A stretch of 64,000 bases of DNA from CAVPJC01 sp963705155. GTDB lineage: Bacteria > Chloroflexota > Anaerolineae > Anaerolineales > UBA4823. Each line of letters begins with the position of its first letter. The stretch's first letter is position 1. The stretch is from positions 1 to 64,000 of the forward strand of contig CAVPJC010000012.1 in assembly GCA_963705155.1 (NCBI GenBank), given 5' to 3'. Shown one piece after another: positions 9,576 through 18,963 of the stretch. Under the pieces are notes generated by a model that did no database searches, was not told the DNA's origin, and saw only the letters and a list, made by a program, of their open reading frames with translations. The position numbers and the translations under genes are program-made.

Positions 9576-11102
9576 CTATACCTCGAACAACCGCCGGTGC
9601 ACCGGCTTCAGCGCCTCGTACACCTGGCGGTAAATCGCATACAGCTCATTGTAGCGCCCCCGGTTTGCCGGATCGGGGCGCACGCTGCGGGCGACGCCGA
9701 TCAGCGCATCCACCTCGTCCACGCTGTCGTACACGCCCAGCCCCACCGCCACCGTCAGGGCGATTGCCATGGCCCCCGCCTCCTGCGGGTGCTCGACCAC
9801 ATCGAGCTGCAGCCCGGTCACATCGGCGATGATCTGGCTCCACAGCGGGCTTTGCGCCCCGCCGCCGATGAGGCGCACGGTTTCGAAGGCAAAACCCACC
9901 TCGTGCATGGCTTCGGCCATCCAGCGGATATGGTACGCCACCCCCTCCATGACGGCGCGCGCCATGTGCGCCTTGGTGTGGCCCATATTCATCCCCACCC
10001 ACCCGCCGCGGGCGTAGTGATCGAGCACGGGGGCGCGCTCGCCGGTCAGCCAGGGCAGAAAGAGCAGCTTATCCGCCCCGGGAGGGGTGCTGCGCGCCAT
10101 CTCGGAGAGCAGCTCATAGGCCGAGCGCTCTTCCTCGTCTGCCACGCGCACCTCTTCCTGGCAGAGCGTGTCGCGGAACCACATCAGCGCCCCGCCGCCA
10201 GTTTCCATCTCGGCGGCGATGACCCATTTTTGCGGGTGGATGTGGCTCAGCCCCCAGAACGGCTTTTCGGGGTGGTTGCGGAACTGCGAGGTGGAGATGC
10301 CCAACCAGGTGGCGGTGCCGATGCACAGGTGCGCGGCCCCATCCCGGTTGGCGCCCGCTCCGGTCTGGGCCGCCGAGACATCGCCCGAGCCGTTCACCAC
10401 CGGCGTGCCCGGCAGCAGCCCGGTCAGGCGCGCCGCAGCAGGGGTCACCGCCCCGATCACCTCGGCGCTCGGCAGGGCCGCCGGCAGACGGTCGATGGGG
10501 ATGCCCAGCCGCTCGCAGACCGCTTCTGACCAGCGCCGGGTGTGCGGATCGAAGAGGAAGTAAAACGAGGCTCCCACCCAGTCGGTGCACACCCGCCCGG
10601 TGAGCTGGTACAGCAGATATTCCTTGCAGTCGAACAGGTAGGCCGTGCGCTCCCAAAGGTCGGGGCGCTCTTCCTTGAGCCACAATATCTTGGGTGGAAT
10701 GTCTTTGGCGGTGGGCAGGTTGCCGGTGTGCTGGATCAGGAAGGAGCGCATCTCGCCGTGCAGCAGGCGCTCCGCCTGTTTCACCGAGCGCAAGTCCAGC
10801 CAGCTCAGCATAGGGCACAGCGGGCGGATGTGCTCATCCACCGGCAGGGTGTTGAAGCCCTGGGCCGAGATGCCCACTCCCAATATTTCCGCCGGGTCCA
10901 CGCCAGATTGGCTTAGCACCTGGCGCGTCGTCGCTACCAGGGCCTGCCACAGCTCTTCGATATCCTGTTCCACCCAGCCGGGGCGCGGGTAGGCCAGCCC
11001 GTAGGACTGGTAGGCGCTGTGGATCACGCGCCCCTGCAGATCGGTGAGCACGGCTTTGTCGCCGCTGGTGCCGGTATCGTGTGCCAGGATGTATTTTTTC
11101 AT
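9576..11102 (-). CDS. FGGY-family carbohydrate kinase (xylulokinase-like)
   Basis: The 508-residue protein shows the two FGGY lobes. The N-terminal phosphate-binding motif is HDTGTSGDKAVL, the sugar-contacting segment is SWLDLRS, and the ATP-binding core is GSGDVSAAQTGAG. The C-terminal signature is RLIGGGAQSPLWSQIIADVTG. It should phosphorylate a ketose or polyol with ATP. Xylulose is the default guess, but the subfamily cannot be fixed by eye. It is the last gene of an operon, 13 bp after the MFS gene, so the sugar is probably imported or handled by its neighbours. Confidence 0.88.
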   Translation of the reverse strand: MKKYILAHDTGTSGDKAVLTDLQGRVIHSAYQSYGLAYPRPGWVEQDIEELWQALVATTRQVLSQSGVDPAEILGVGISAQGFNTLPVDEHIRPLCPMLSWLDLRSVKQAERLLHGEMRSFLIQHTGNLPTAKDIPPKILWLKEERPDLWERTAYLFDCKEYLLYQLTGRVCTDWVGASFYFLFDPHTRRWSEAVCERLGIPIDRLPAALPSAEVIGAVTPAAARLTGLLPGTPVVNGSGDVSAAQTGAGANRDGAAHLCIGTATWLGISTSQFRNHPEKPFWGLSHIHPQKWVIAAEMETGGGALMWFRDTLCQEEVRVADEEERSAYELLSEMARSTPPGADKLLFLPWLTGERAPVLDHYARGGWVGMNMGHTKAHMARAVMEGVAYHIRWMAEAMHEVGFAFETVRLIGGGAQSPLWSQIIADVTGLQLDVVEHPQEAGAMAIALTVAVGLGVYDSVDEVDALIGVARSVRPDPANRGRYNELYAIYRQVYEALKPVHRRLFEV

Positions 11103-11115
11103 CTTTTTGAGTTTC

Positions 11116-12332
11116 CTATCCGGCCGGTTGCGGCGCCACGCGGCGCTGCAGCGCCATAAAGCCCGCTGCCGCCAGGCCGCCCGCCAGCGCCGCCGCCGCC
11201 CACAACCAGCGCGGGTCGGCGTGATCCATCAGGTAGCCAGACGCCAACGGCCCCACAATAAAGGGCGCCGTCCACATAAAGCCGTAGATCGCCATGTAAC
11301 GCCCACGCATATCTTCGGGGGCGAAAGTCGCCGCCCGTGCCTGTGAGGTGGGAACCACCATCATCTCACCCAGTGTGATCAGTGCCATGGCTGCCACAAA
11401 CAGCGGATAGCCGCTTCCCAACCCGAACAAGCCGAAGCCCGCCGCCATCAGCAGGCTGCCCGCCGCCATCACCGGCAGCGCCTGCCGCCCTGCAGCCGCC
11501 GCGAGATCGAAAACTGCAACAGCACCACCATGGCCGCGTTCAGGCTCAGCAGCCAGGCATAGCCGGCCTCGGGCACGCTGTGCACATCACGCAGGTACAC
11601 GCCCAGGGTGGTGTTGAGGTTGGTGTACGCCAGGATCATCAGCGTTCCGATCAGGATGAAGAGCACAAACACCCTGTCGCCCAGCACCTTCAGGTAGCCG
11701 CGATAGGTGGCGCGCAGGTTCGGGCGCGGCTCTCCGGGGAAGGTCTGGGGCAGCGTCTCGGGGATGGCTGCCAGCACCACCCCGGCTGAAATCAGGCTGA
11801 TGACCGCATCGCAGATGAACAGCAGCAGAAAAGAGCGCGCGATCAAAAAACCCCCGATTGCCGGCCCAATAACCATGGAAAGGTTGACGACGACGCGCAA
11901 TATACCATAGCCCTGCGCCTGCTTGCCCGGGGGCAGCAGGTCGGCGACCATGGCCTGGTAGGCCGGGCGGCCGACATCGGTGAGAAAACCCACCAGCAGC
12001 GCCAGCCCGAAGAAGACCTGCAAATCGTCCACCAGCCCCATCACCAGCGCCGAACTCGCCGAAGCCACCAGGCTGAGCAGCAGCATCCCTTTGCGGCCCA
12101 GGCGGTCGGTCAATCCGCCGCCCACCAGGCTGCCCGCAAAACCGGCCACCGCTGTCAGCGTGAAGAGCAGCCCCACGCTGGTCATACCCACCCCGAAACG
12201 CCGTGTGACATACAGGGCGTAGAACGGGTAGAGCAGCCCACCGCCCACGGCGTCGATAAACATCACCACCGTCAGGGTCCAGAACGCCGCCGGGTATTCC
12301 CGGTACAGGCCGCGCAGACGGGGTAAGATCAT
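11116..12332 (-). CDS. MFS transporter, frameshifted
   Basis: Two frames join near 11490 to give about 400 residues with some 12 membrane helices. The motif-A loop GGGLTDRLGRKGML lies between helices 2 and 3, as expected for a drug/H+ or sugar-efflux type MFS. The second frame supplies helices 9-12 (for example PLFVAAMALITLGEMMVVPTS). The start ATG overlaps the stop of the upstream aminotransferase by 4 bases (ATGA), which points to translational coupling. The substrate is unknown. Confidence 0.82.
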
Positions 12333-13438
12333 CCACCCGCCGGGCGGCGCACTTCGAGCACATAGGCTTTGAAATGATCCAGGAAGTTCCGGTTCTGGGC
12401 TGCATCGCCCACCGTTACCCGGATGAACCCGAGCGGCATGTGGTGCCCCGCCATCGGGCGCAGAAAGATGCCGCGGAGGCGCATGGCTGCCGCAATGTCG
12501 ACCGAGGCTTTGCCCAGCGCGCCGGCGTCGATGAGCACAAAGTTGCCCTCCGATGGGTAAGCCCGCAGCCCGGGGATGGTATTGATCTCTTCGTAGATCA
12601 TCTCACGCCCGTCGATGATCGTCTGGCGCTTGAGGGCGGCATCCGCCTCGTCTTCCAGACCTGCCAGGGCCGCCGCCAGCGCCACCAACCCCACGTTCCA
12701 TGAAATCTTGACGCGGTTGAAGTAGTTGGCCAGCTCTTTTGAACAAAGCAGGTAGCCCACGCGGAAACCCGCCAGCCCCCAGGCCTTGGAGAGCGTGCGG
12801 TTGACCATCATGTGCGGGTAGGTGCTCATCAGGTAAGCCCGGCTGAGGGGCTCATCTTCCAGCTCATAATAGGCTTCATCGAAAAACATGGGGATGCCCG
12901 TCTCCAGCAGCCGGAGCAGGTCGGCTTCGCCGATCTGGTTGCCGGTGGGGTTGTTGGGCGAGCAGATGAAGAGCAGCTTGGTTTTGGGTGTGATAGCAGC
13001 CAGCAGGGCGGGGATATCCCAGTCGAAGGAGGGCGTCATCGGCACCAGCACCGGCACACCACCGGCTATGCGCACGCGGGATTCGTACATGGGGAAGGTG
13101 GGCACCGATATGACCACTTCTTCACCCGGAGCAACAAAGGTGTTAATGACAAAATTGATCACATCGGTGGAGCCGTCGCCCAGCACCACGTTATCGGCCT
13201 CCAGGCCGTTCAGCGCGCCCAGCTTGCGGCGCAGTTCTGGCCCCGAGCCAGGGTACAGGTTGCTCTGGCGGGCGGCCTGCATGACTGCCTGCAGCACCTT
13301 TTCGGAGGGAGGCAGCAGGTTTTCGTTGGACATCATGCGCACGATGCCCGGATTTTCCCAGGCCACATCCATATGTTTGGCAGAGTAGGGTTCCGATTGG
13401 CGAACCCACGGGACGATGTATTCATCAGGCGATTTCAC
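12329..13438 (-). CDS. class I/II aminotransferase, HisC-like
   Basis: The 369-residue PLP enzyme resembles histidinol-phosphate aminotransferases: NENLLPPSEKV at the N-terminus, LGDGSTDVINFV (cofactor phosphate region), SPNNPTGNQI, the FFDEAYYEL Asp/Tyr pair, and the Schiff-base Lys in RTLSKAWGLAGFRVGY. It should move an amino group between a phosphorylated or sugar-like amine and 2-oxoglutarate. No other his genes are nearby, so a role in histidine synthesis is not supported by context. It is translationally coupled to the MFS gene. Confidence 0.85.
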   Translation of the reverse strand: MKSPDEYIVPWVRQSEPYSAKHMDVAWENPGIVRMMSNENLLPPSEKVLQAVMQAARQSNLYPGSGPELRRKLGALNGLEADNVVLGDGSTDVINFVINTFVAPGEEVVISVPTFPMYESRVRIAGGVPVLVPMTPSFDWDIPALLAAITPKTKLLFICSPNNPTGNQIGEADLLRLLETGIPMFFDEAYYELEDEPLSRAYLMSTYPHMMVNRTLSKAWGLAGFRVGYLLCSKELANYFNRVKISWNVGLVALAAALAGLEDEADAALKRQTIIDGREMIYEEINTIPGLRAYPSEGNFVLIDAGALGKASVDIAAAMRLRGIFLRPMAGHHMPLGFIRVTVGDAAQNRNFLDHFKAYVLEVRRPAGG

Positions 13439-13482
13439 GTTTCAACTCCATAATTATAGATTGACGTTTCATGCAGACAACC

Positions 13483-14280
13483 TTACCTGCCCATCAGCTC
13501 TTCCACATCTTTGTACCACTTGACGCGCTCCCCCACCCTGGAGCGCAGGTTCCAGCGCACGGTTTTGGGCTGGGCCTCAATGCGAGCCAGCAGATCGGCG
13601 ATGCGCCCGCCCACCACCCGCCGGTCTTCTTCCGTCAGGCTGGGGTAGCGCACCAGCATTTCGTCCACCAGCTTCAAGTTGGCGGTCACGGTGCGCCAGT
13701 AGCCCCAGTCGTTGCCCAGCAGCCGGGCGATCAATTTTCCGTTGACCGTCTCATTGTCGCCTTCGCCCACCGGGTGCTCGCGCAGCAGCATAATCGTGTC
13801 GATCAGGTCTTTTTCGTTGAGCTTGACGATCTGCATCTTTTCCAACAGCAACTCCGCCAGAGGCAGGGTCAGGGTTTCGACTTCCAGCCGCCCCACAAAG
13901 GAGACCTCGTGGCAGAAATCCAGCTTGTTAAAGAAGATGTCGATATGCCTGCCGAAGGCGGGGTCGTGGAAGAGCATGCGTCCCTCGCCGAACAGGCGCG
14001 TGACCATTTTATCTTCTTCATAGCCCAGCCCGGTGAGCAGGCGCGTGATATCGCCGCCGAAGCGCGGGTACGAGCCGAAGTCAATGTCGGTGAAGACGCG
14101 GCCCAGGGCGTCTTGCAGGTAGCCAAACTGCGGGCAGTGGGTTCGAAAAGCCAGCGCCCCGATCAGCCGCAGGATGATGTGGCGGTTCTCAGGCTGCTGC
14201 AGCGCGTCCAGGATGCGTGTCCGCTCGGTATAAAAATCTTCTTGTATAACGCCATAATTAGTCATAGATTCAACGTCCAT
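13483..14280 (-). CDS. nucleotidyltransferase-fold protein
   Basis: The N-terminal half reads RLIGALAFRTHCP, then FTDIDFGSY and later GRHIDIFFNKLDF. This is the G-x(n)-DxD-x(n)-D pattern of the DNA polymerase beta-like nucleotidyltransferase fold, closest in style to AbiEii-type or kanamycin-nucleotidyltransferase-like proteins. The C-terminal half is helical. I place the start at ATG 14280 (or 14265), because the extra upstream frame runs through a repeat and an unrelated gene relic. The repeat ends in an AAGG core 5 nt before the ATG. It is the first gene of the operon. No antitoxin partner is visible. Confidence 0.65.
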   Translation of the reverse strand: MDVESMTNYGVIQEDFYTERTRILDALQQPENRHIILRLIGALAFRTHCPQFGYLQDALGRVFTDIDFGSYPRFGGDITRLLTGLGYEEDKMVTRLFGEGRMLFHDPAFGRHIDIFFNKLDFCHEVSFVGRLEVETLTLPLAELLLEKMQIVKLNEKDLIDTIMLLREHPVGEGDNETVNGKLIARLLGNDWGYWRTVTANLKLVDEMLVRYPSLTEEDRRVVGGRIADLLARIEAQPKTVRWNLRSRVGERVKWYKDVEELMGR

Positions 14281-14323
14281 TAAAACCTTAAACCACAGAT
14301 ATACACAGATGCACACAGATAGA
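14281..14323 (-). repeat. ATCTGTG-type repeat acting as 5' leader
   Basis: On the minus strand this reads three ATCTGTG units, the last running into GGTTTAAGG and then TTTTA and the ATG at 14280. The AAGG core is well placed as a ribosome site. It has the same layout as the leaders in the phage-like module. Confidence 0.8.
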
Positions 14324-15004
14324 TCATCAGAGGCAATTCGTTTGATCTGGACGCGTTGGACGCCAAAATTGATGAGCAGGCATATACGAAAACCTGTCGC
14401 TTTGAGATAATTAATGCACTGAGCCCAGTGTACATCGTCCAGCAGCTTGACTGCCTTCAAGTTCAACCAGGATACAGTCTTCCACGAGCAAATCTGCATA
14501 ATATTCACCTACCACCACCTGATCGTAAAGCACCTGGATAGGTGCTTGCTGCTGGCATTGAAGACCGGCTTTCAGCCAGCTCGTGAGCTAATGCATTTTC
14601 ATAAACCTTCTCCAGGAAACCAGATCCGAGTGCATTAGCTCACCGTATAAGCGCAGCCGATAATCTTCTCGGTAATCGGGTTCAATTGTTCCAGGTCTGC
14701 ACCTTTTATAAATCTGTGTTCATCCGTGTTATTGAAATAATTCATCCATCTGGTATCCAGCGATTACATAGTTTTCATCTGTTCGCATCTGATTAATCAT
14801 GAATAGAGTGTCCGTCTGTGAAATAGCCCGTTCATGCATGGCTCCTTGATGGTTTCGGATTTTCAATCTGTGATTGTACTGTCCAGTCTGTGGTTATTTT
14901 TTTTTAGCCTGAAATCAAGTTTTGCCCGTCTATTGCTATCGGTTCAGCCTGGTTTTTGATTGTTCCTGGTTTTCATCTGTGTTCATCTGTGTTTATCTGT
15001 GGTT
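14291..15004. mobile_element. candidate mobile unit: inverted ATCTGTG repeats around a GxxExxY relic
   Basis: The outer left end begins AACCACAGAT (14291-14300) and the outer right end finishes ATCTGTGGTT (14995-15004). These are exact reverse complements. Each end continues with two more ATCTGTG/CACAGAT units, so the ends act as terminal inverted repeats of about 30 bp. Between them lie the GxxExxY relic (minus strand), a partial repeat copy at 14711-14730 and about 240 bp of degenerate sequence with an imperfect copy near 14872-14899. No transposase and no clear target-site duplication are seen. That this is a mobile unit is inferred. Confidence 0.4.
14325..14700 (-). pseudogene. GxxExxY family protein relic
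   Basis: Three frames of the minus strand join into one protein of about 120 residues: ITEKIIGCAYTVS, then NALGSGFLEKVYENALAHEL with the GxxExxY signature, then YYADLLVEDCILVEL, then LKAVKLLDDVHWAQCINYL and GFRICLLINFGVQRVQIKRI. The D-x(n)-E-x-K arrangement (ADLLVED...VELKAVK) is that of PD-(D/E)XK nuclease folds, to which this family has been linked. At least three indels break it, and no start codon is visible. The role of the family is not established. Confidence 0.75.
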
Positions 15005-15006
15005 CT
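14974..15006 (+). repeat. ATCTGTG-type repeat, right end of the GxxExxY unit
   Basis: Three units, CATCTGTGTT, CATCTGTGTT and TATCTGTGGTT, are inverted relative to the copy at 14281-14323. They lie just past the stop of the metallophosphoesterase gene. Confidence 0.8.
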
Positions 15007-15018
15007 GTTTTTTTATTT

Positions 15019-15999
15019 TTAACCGGAAATCAGCAGGTGTCCTTTGACTTTGCCGGCTTCCAGGTTGATGATGGCAGCTTTGAGAATGCCCTCGGCATAC
15101 TCGCTGCCGGCGTTGATGCACAACGTCTTGCCAATGCGCACATGCCCGGGCGATTCGTGGATATGCCCGTGCAGGGTGAGCATGGGCTGCACCCGGTCGA
15201 TGAATGCCCGCACTGCCGGTGAACCGGCTGCTTTCATCACCACCTGCCCGCCCTCGGTGATAATCTTCAAGTCCTTATCCAGCTCGGGACAGGTATCCAG
15301 ACCCCGACTGGTAGGGCGGCACGTGCAGGGCGCAGATGGCCCTGCCAGGATCGCGCACCATCGCTGCCAGGGCGTCCAGTTTCTGGGCCAGCTCCGGCTC
15401 TTCCACATCGCGCTCGCACGCCCAGGGGGTCATATTGGCGTTTGAATTGCCGTACAGCTCATAGCCGTCCTCGATCTCAAAACGGCGCATATCCGGGTTA
15501 TGAACATGCGGGTATTCGTCGATGACGGCATCGATGGTGTAGTGATCGTCATTGCCGGGCATAAAGTACAGGGTTTTCCCCGCAGGAGCGAGCTTCTCTT
15601 CGGCCAGCTCCATCCACTCCCAAATCCGCTGCACCATCTCCCGCTCGAAGCGCCCCATCATCAGGGCATGATCGTTATCCATGGCGGCGGCTTCATCTTT
15701 TTCCAGGACGATGGGATAAAACCCTACATTGTTGATGGCTTTTTTAAACTTCTCCAGCTCTTCGCCGCGGCCCACCTCGCTGCGCTCGCCAAACAGATAG
15801 CCCTCATAGCGCCCGCCGCCCAGGTGCACCACCGGCACCATGGCCTTGCCGGTCACATCGCCCCCCACAATGAGCGTATTGGCCTGGTACTGGAAGGCCG
15901 CCGAAATGAATTTGCGGTACACCAGGTCTGAACCGTGGAAATCTGAGCCGTACAGCAGGCGCGTGAGTTTCGAGGCTTTAAAATGTTACCCAGTTTCAT
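15019..15999 (-). CDS. calcineurin-like metallophosphoesterase, two frameshifts
   Basis: Three frames assemble into about 325 residues. The N-terminal piece starts at ATG 15999 (AGGAGA upstream) and gives LYGSDFHGSD, the first metal motif (D-x-H). After an indel near 15975 the main frame has IVGGDVTGK and YFMPGNDDHY. After a second indel near 15340 the last frame has LTLHGHIHESPG and INAGSEY, the closing metal ligands. All five phosphoesterase motifs are therefore present, and the protein is probably functional if the indels are artefacts. The substrate is unknown. Confidence 0.82.
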
Positions 16000-16022
16000 A
16001 CCTATCTCCTGAACAACAGGGA

Positions 16023-16076
16023 GGGGCGCAGCGGGCCTGTGAATGGCGCAGGATGGATTACGACCCGCTGCGCCCC
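16023..16076 (-). terminator. hairpin downstream of the APC permease gene
   Basis: GGGGCGCAGCGGG (16023-16035) and CCCGCTGCGCCCC (16064-16076) form a perfect 13-bp stem with a 28-nt loop. It lies 43 bp past the permease stop and before the metallophosphoesterase. There is no T-run, so it may stabilise or attenuate rather than terminate. Confidence 0.45.
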
Positions 16077-16119
16077 TGTTGAGGGGACACCCCGGTGAGC
16101 TTAAGGACCGGCGTCCGGC

Positions 16120-17739
16120 TTAAATTGGCGGCACCGACTGGAAAGTCCAGTTGATATCGATGCCTTCTTTGCGCAAACGGTAGGCGCGGGCAGCATAGAA
16201 TACCACCAGGCCGCTGATGATAAAGCCCGCCAGCGTGCCCAGCGTGCCTGTGCCAATCCGCCCGCCCACTGCCGGGAACATAAAGGAGGCGATGATCATC
16301 CAGAGCAGGTAGAGCATGGTGATGCCGCCGATGATCGTGATGACCGGGAAACCGCCCACTTTCCGGCGCACCATGGCGCTGGAGTTCTCAAACAGATCCG
16401 GTTTGGTGAAGGGGAAGAGCGTGATTGCAAGCACCGGCACGAGCTGCGTGCACACCGCAAAGAACACGAAATTGAGCTGGGCGCCCATGACACCGCCGGT
16501 GGCGGCGTCGATCACACCCACTTCGGCGATGCCGGTGATGATCAGGATGGCTACAATCGGGCTGCGCAGCGTGGGGTGAATGAAGCACACACTCTCGGGG
16601 ATCAGCCGGTCAAACGACCAGGCGAAGATGATGCGGCTGCAGTAGAAGAAGTAGGTCTGCGCCAGGTTGATCAGGGTGAAGACCCAGGCTATCGCCACAA
16701 TCCACAGCAGGATGAAGGAAGGCCGCAGGATGGCGGCATAGAACGTGATCCACGGCATGGGCGTGGCGTCCGAAATGCCCGCATTGGAGAGGTAGCTCTC
16801 AGCGGCGATCCACTCCAGCGGCACCAGGCGCTGCAGCAGCAAGGCTGCCACAACGAAGATGGCCCAGGTGCTGATGAGCGAAGCCCACGAGCCTGCCAGC
16901 AGGGTCAATTCGGCCTGCTTGACTTCACCGGCGAAGAAGGTCGGGATGTAGTAGCCGTAGAAGATCCAGAAGCCCATGATCAGACCGGCCAGGGTCATTT
17001 TGGCGACGTTGGGATCAATCACCATGCCGTTGGCCTTGGCCAGCTCGATGCGCCCGGCAAAACTGCCTGCGCCCATGAACTTATCCCAGGCAGCCGGGAA
17101 GGCGTCGGCCGGGGCGGTGCCCAGTTGGAAGTAAATGATCACCCAGGCCAGCAGGCCCAGGAAGAAGCCCACTTCCAAAAAGCGCAGGATCGTACGGGTG
17201 GGCAAGATCATGGTGATGAAGGTGATGATGGCGCACACTGTGCCGATCAGGATGATGCCGGTCTTGGTGACCGACCAGTCTGCAAAGCCGATGAAGCCTG
17301 GATTGTTGAAGACGATGCCCATGGTGCGGAAGAGCACCGGCAGGGCGGTCTTGGGTATCCAGGCGATCAGCGAACCGGCTACCATGGCGCTGAAGATCAC
17401 CAGCGTCCAACTGGCGGCAAAGGCCAGCGGGGCGCTGAGGGTGCGGGATGCCAGGGTGTAATCTGCAGCCGAGCGCGGCATGGCTGCGCCGATCACCGAG
17501 TAGGTGTAGGCGTGGAACAGGCAGAAGAGCATCGCCACCGTGAGCACACCAATGATGCTGCTGCCGGGCCACACGCCCGCAACCCATGAGAAGGGAATCA
17601 GCCCCGATGATGACAGGCTGATACAGTGCACACCAAACACCATAGCGCCAAATACGCCAATGGTGCGAACAAGACCCGAGCTTTTACGGGCATAAAGCTT
17701 GCGGTCTCCAGCAGGCGCTGCGACACTGGCTTGTGTCAT
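16120..17739 (-). CDS. APC superfamily amino acid/polyamine permease
   Basis: About 540 residues carry 12-14 membrane helices. The first helix has the APC-type unwound segment (GVFGAMVFGVHCISLSSSG) and the protein is hydrophobic throughout, in the pattern of amino acid permeases. The start is taken as ATG 17739 because AAGGAGGT lies 5 nt upstream (17745-17752), not the ATG eight codons earlier. It probably imports an amino acid or amine by ion symport. A GntR-type regulator is encoded 150 bp upstream on the same strand and is the likely controller. Confidence 0.82.
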   Translation of the reverse strand: MTQASVAAPAGDRKLYARKSSGLVRTIGVFGAMVFGVHCISLSSSGLIPFSWVAGVWPGSSIIGVLTVAMLFCLFHAYTYSVIGAAMPRSAADYTLASRTLSAPLAFAASWTLVIFSAMVAGSLIAWIPKTALPVLFRTMGIVFNNPGFIGFADWSVTKTGIILIGTVCAIITFITMILPTRTILRFLEVGFFLGLLAWVIIYFQLGTAPADAFPAAWDKFMGAGSFAGRIELAKANGMVIDPNVAKMTLAGLIMGFWIFYGYYIPTFFAGEVKQAELTLLAGSWASLISTWAIFVVAALLLQRLVPLEWIAAESYLSNAGISDATPMPWITFYAAILRPSFILLWIVAIAWVFTLINLAQTYFFYCSRIIFAWSFDRLIPESVCFIHPTLRSPIVAILIITGIAEVGVIDAATGGVMGAQLNFVFFAVCTQLVPVLAITLFPFTKPDLFENSSAMVRRKVGGFPVITIIGGITMLYLLWMIIASFMFPAVGGRIGTGTLGTLAGFIISGLVVFYAARAYRLRKEGIDINWTFQSVPPI

Positions 17740-17889
17740 GAGATACCTCCTTGATTGGTGCAATGTTGAGTAGGTTTTAGAATTGGGTTACGTTGTTTTG
17801 GATTGGAGCTTGAATATTCGCTTTTCGTGATACGGCTTCCTCCTTGGTTCTGATACGCTGATCATCTGCAGCCAATAATCGGATGCGGT

Positions 17890-18627
17890 TTATTTCAACG
17901 GATCGCCTTCCACGGTCATCTGGATGCGGGCATAATCGCCCCGGAAAAAATCCTGCGAGTACTGCACGGGCAATCCGCTTTCGGTATCGAAGAGCGTGCG
18001 GCAGATCATCAAAAGCGGGAAACCCTCGCTCACGCGCAGCTGCTTGGCGATGGTCTCGTTGGCCTCCACTGCTTCCACCGTTTCCACCACACGGCCCAGG
18101 CGCGCCCCGTATATCTGCGCCAACAGGTCGGCGGTCTCGTTTTTTTCCAGGTCCCATTCTTCCAGACCTGGGCAGCGTGAAGCGGGAAAAAAATCGCGCT
18201 CCAGGATGACCGGAACGCGGTTCGCCAGGCGCAGCACGATCACGCGGTAAATGGGGTGTCCGATTTCAACCTGAAGCTGCTCGGCCAGGCGGCGGCTGGC
18301 AACGATCTCGCCAAACTCCAGCAGCTGGCTGCTGGCGGCGATATTGCGCTCGCGCATGGCGCGGGCCGTATCCACCAGCTCGTGCGCCTGGTAGGTGAGG
18401 CGCGGTTTGGCCACGTAGGTGCCGCTGCCGTGGCGGCGCTCCAACAGACCCTCCGTGACCAGCTCGGTCAGGGCGCGACGCACCGTCATACGGCTGACGC
18501 CCAGTTCCTCCGAAAAATCGCGCTCTGATTGGATGCGCGATTCAGGCGGCAGCTGCCCGGAGAGGATCAGCTCGGCGATGTATTCCTGGATCTGTACATA
18601 CAGTGGTTTATTAAGACCGGTCTGCAT
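17890..18627 (-). CDS. GntR/HutC-family transcriptional regulator
   Basis: Residues 8-72 form the GntR winged helix (LYVQIQEYIAELILSGQLPP, SERDFSEELGVSRMTVRRAL, LLERRHGSGTYV). The remainder is a UTRA ligand-binding domain (YRVIVLRLANRVPVILERDFFP, ending PVQYSQDFFRGDYARIQM). HutC-type regulators usually repress genes and release DNA on binding a small effector such as a sugar phosphate or amino acid derivative. It could control the APC permease behind it, the divergent ROK-led operon, or both. The shared upstream region of 336 bp is AT-rich. Confidence 0.9.
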   Translation of the reverse strand: MQTGLNKPLYVQIQEYIAELILSGQLPPESRIQSERDFSEELGVSRMTVRRALTELVTEGLLERRHGSGTYVAKPRLTYQAHELVDTARAMRERNIAASSQLLEFGEIVASRRLAEQLQVEIGHPIYRVIVLRLANRVPVILERDFFPASRCPGLEEWDLEKNETADLLAQIYGARLGRVVETVEAVEANETIAKQLRVSEGFPLLMICRTLFDTESGLPVQYSQDFFRGDYARIQMTVEGDPLK

Positions 18628-18963
18628 TTACCACTTTCCTAATTATGACATCATTTCAGATATCTTTTAACAAAGTGGTTCCTGGTACAAAGCGAGTCGG
18701 AAGGAAAATAATTGCCAAAAAAAGCCAAATATTTGCGGAAAACGCCAAAAATTTGCAAATATTACCTAAATTATACAACCAGTTATCAAAAAATCAAGCT
18801 GCTTTAATCTTTTTCGGCGAGAGTACCCAAAGTGGTATATGGTATATTCTTACAGGTTGGAACCGGGTAAAGATCATGCTTGACTTTCAAAACATTGTGC
18901 CTATAATTTTATTAAGTTTCTTTCAGTAAGTAAGTATCTCCCCACCCCCTTCGACTTCGGGAA
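18628..18963. other. AT-rich divergent control region between GntR and ROK genes
   Basis: This stretch is clearly more AT-rich than its neighbours. It contains a direct repeat GGTATATGGTATAT (about 18834-18847) and a strong plus-strand promoter (18880-18907). A 94-codon open frame here has no convincing ribosome site and unusual codon use, so I do not call it a gene. Operators for either flanking regulator probably lie here. Confidence 0.55.
18880..18907 (+). promoter_or_regulatory. sigma-70-type promoter of the ROK-led sugar operon
   Basis: TTGACT (18880-18885) and TATAAT (18902-18907) are separated by 16 bp, close to consensus. The operon's first start codon follows 56 bp later. Confidence 0.7.

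Noticed and set aside
9501..10529. 342-codon open frame antisense to the FGGY kinase gene
   Set aside because: It lies over a well-supported kinase, lacks a ribosome site, and has an Arg/His/Ala-rich shadow composition.
14281..14508. Upstream extension of the nucleotidyltransferase gene to 14508
   Set aside because: The extension translates the repeat and part of the GxxExxY relic. ATG 14280 follows a ribosome-like AAGG core.
16576..17589. 337-codon open frame antisense to the APC permease gene
   Set aside because: It mirrors a membrane protein gene and is hydrophilic shadow sequence (Gln/Asp/Gly-rich) with no family features.
18645..18929. 94-codon open frame in the GntR-ROK gap
   Set aside because: AT-rich region with promoter signals, no ribosome site, and the frame runs through the -35 and -10 boxes of the ROK promoter.
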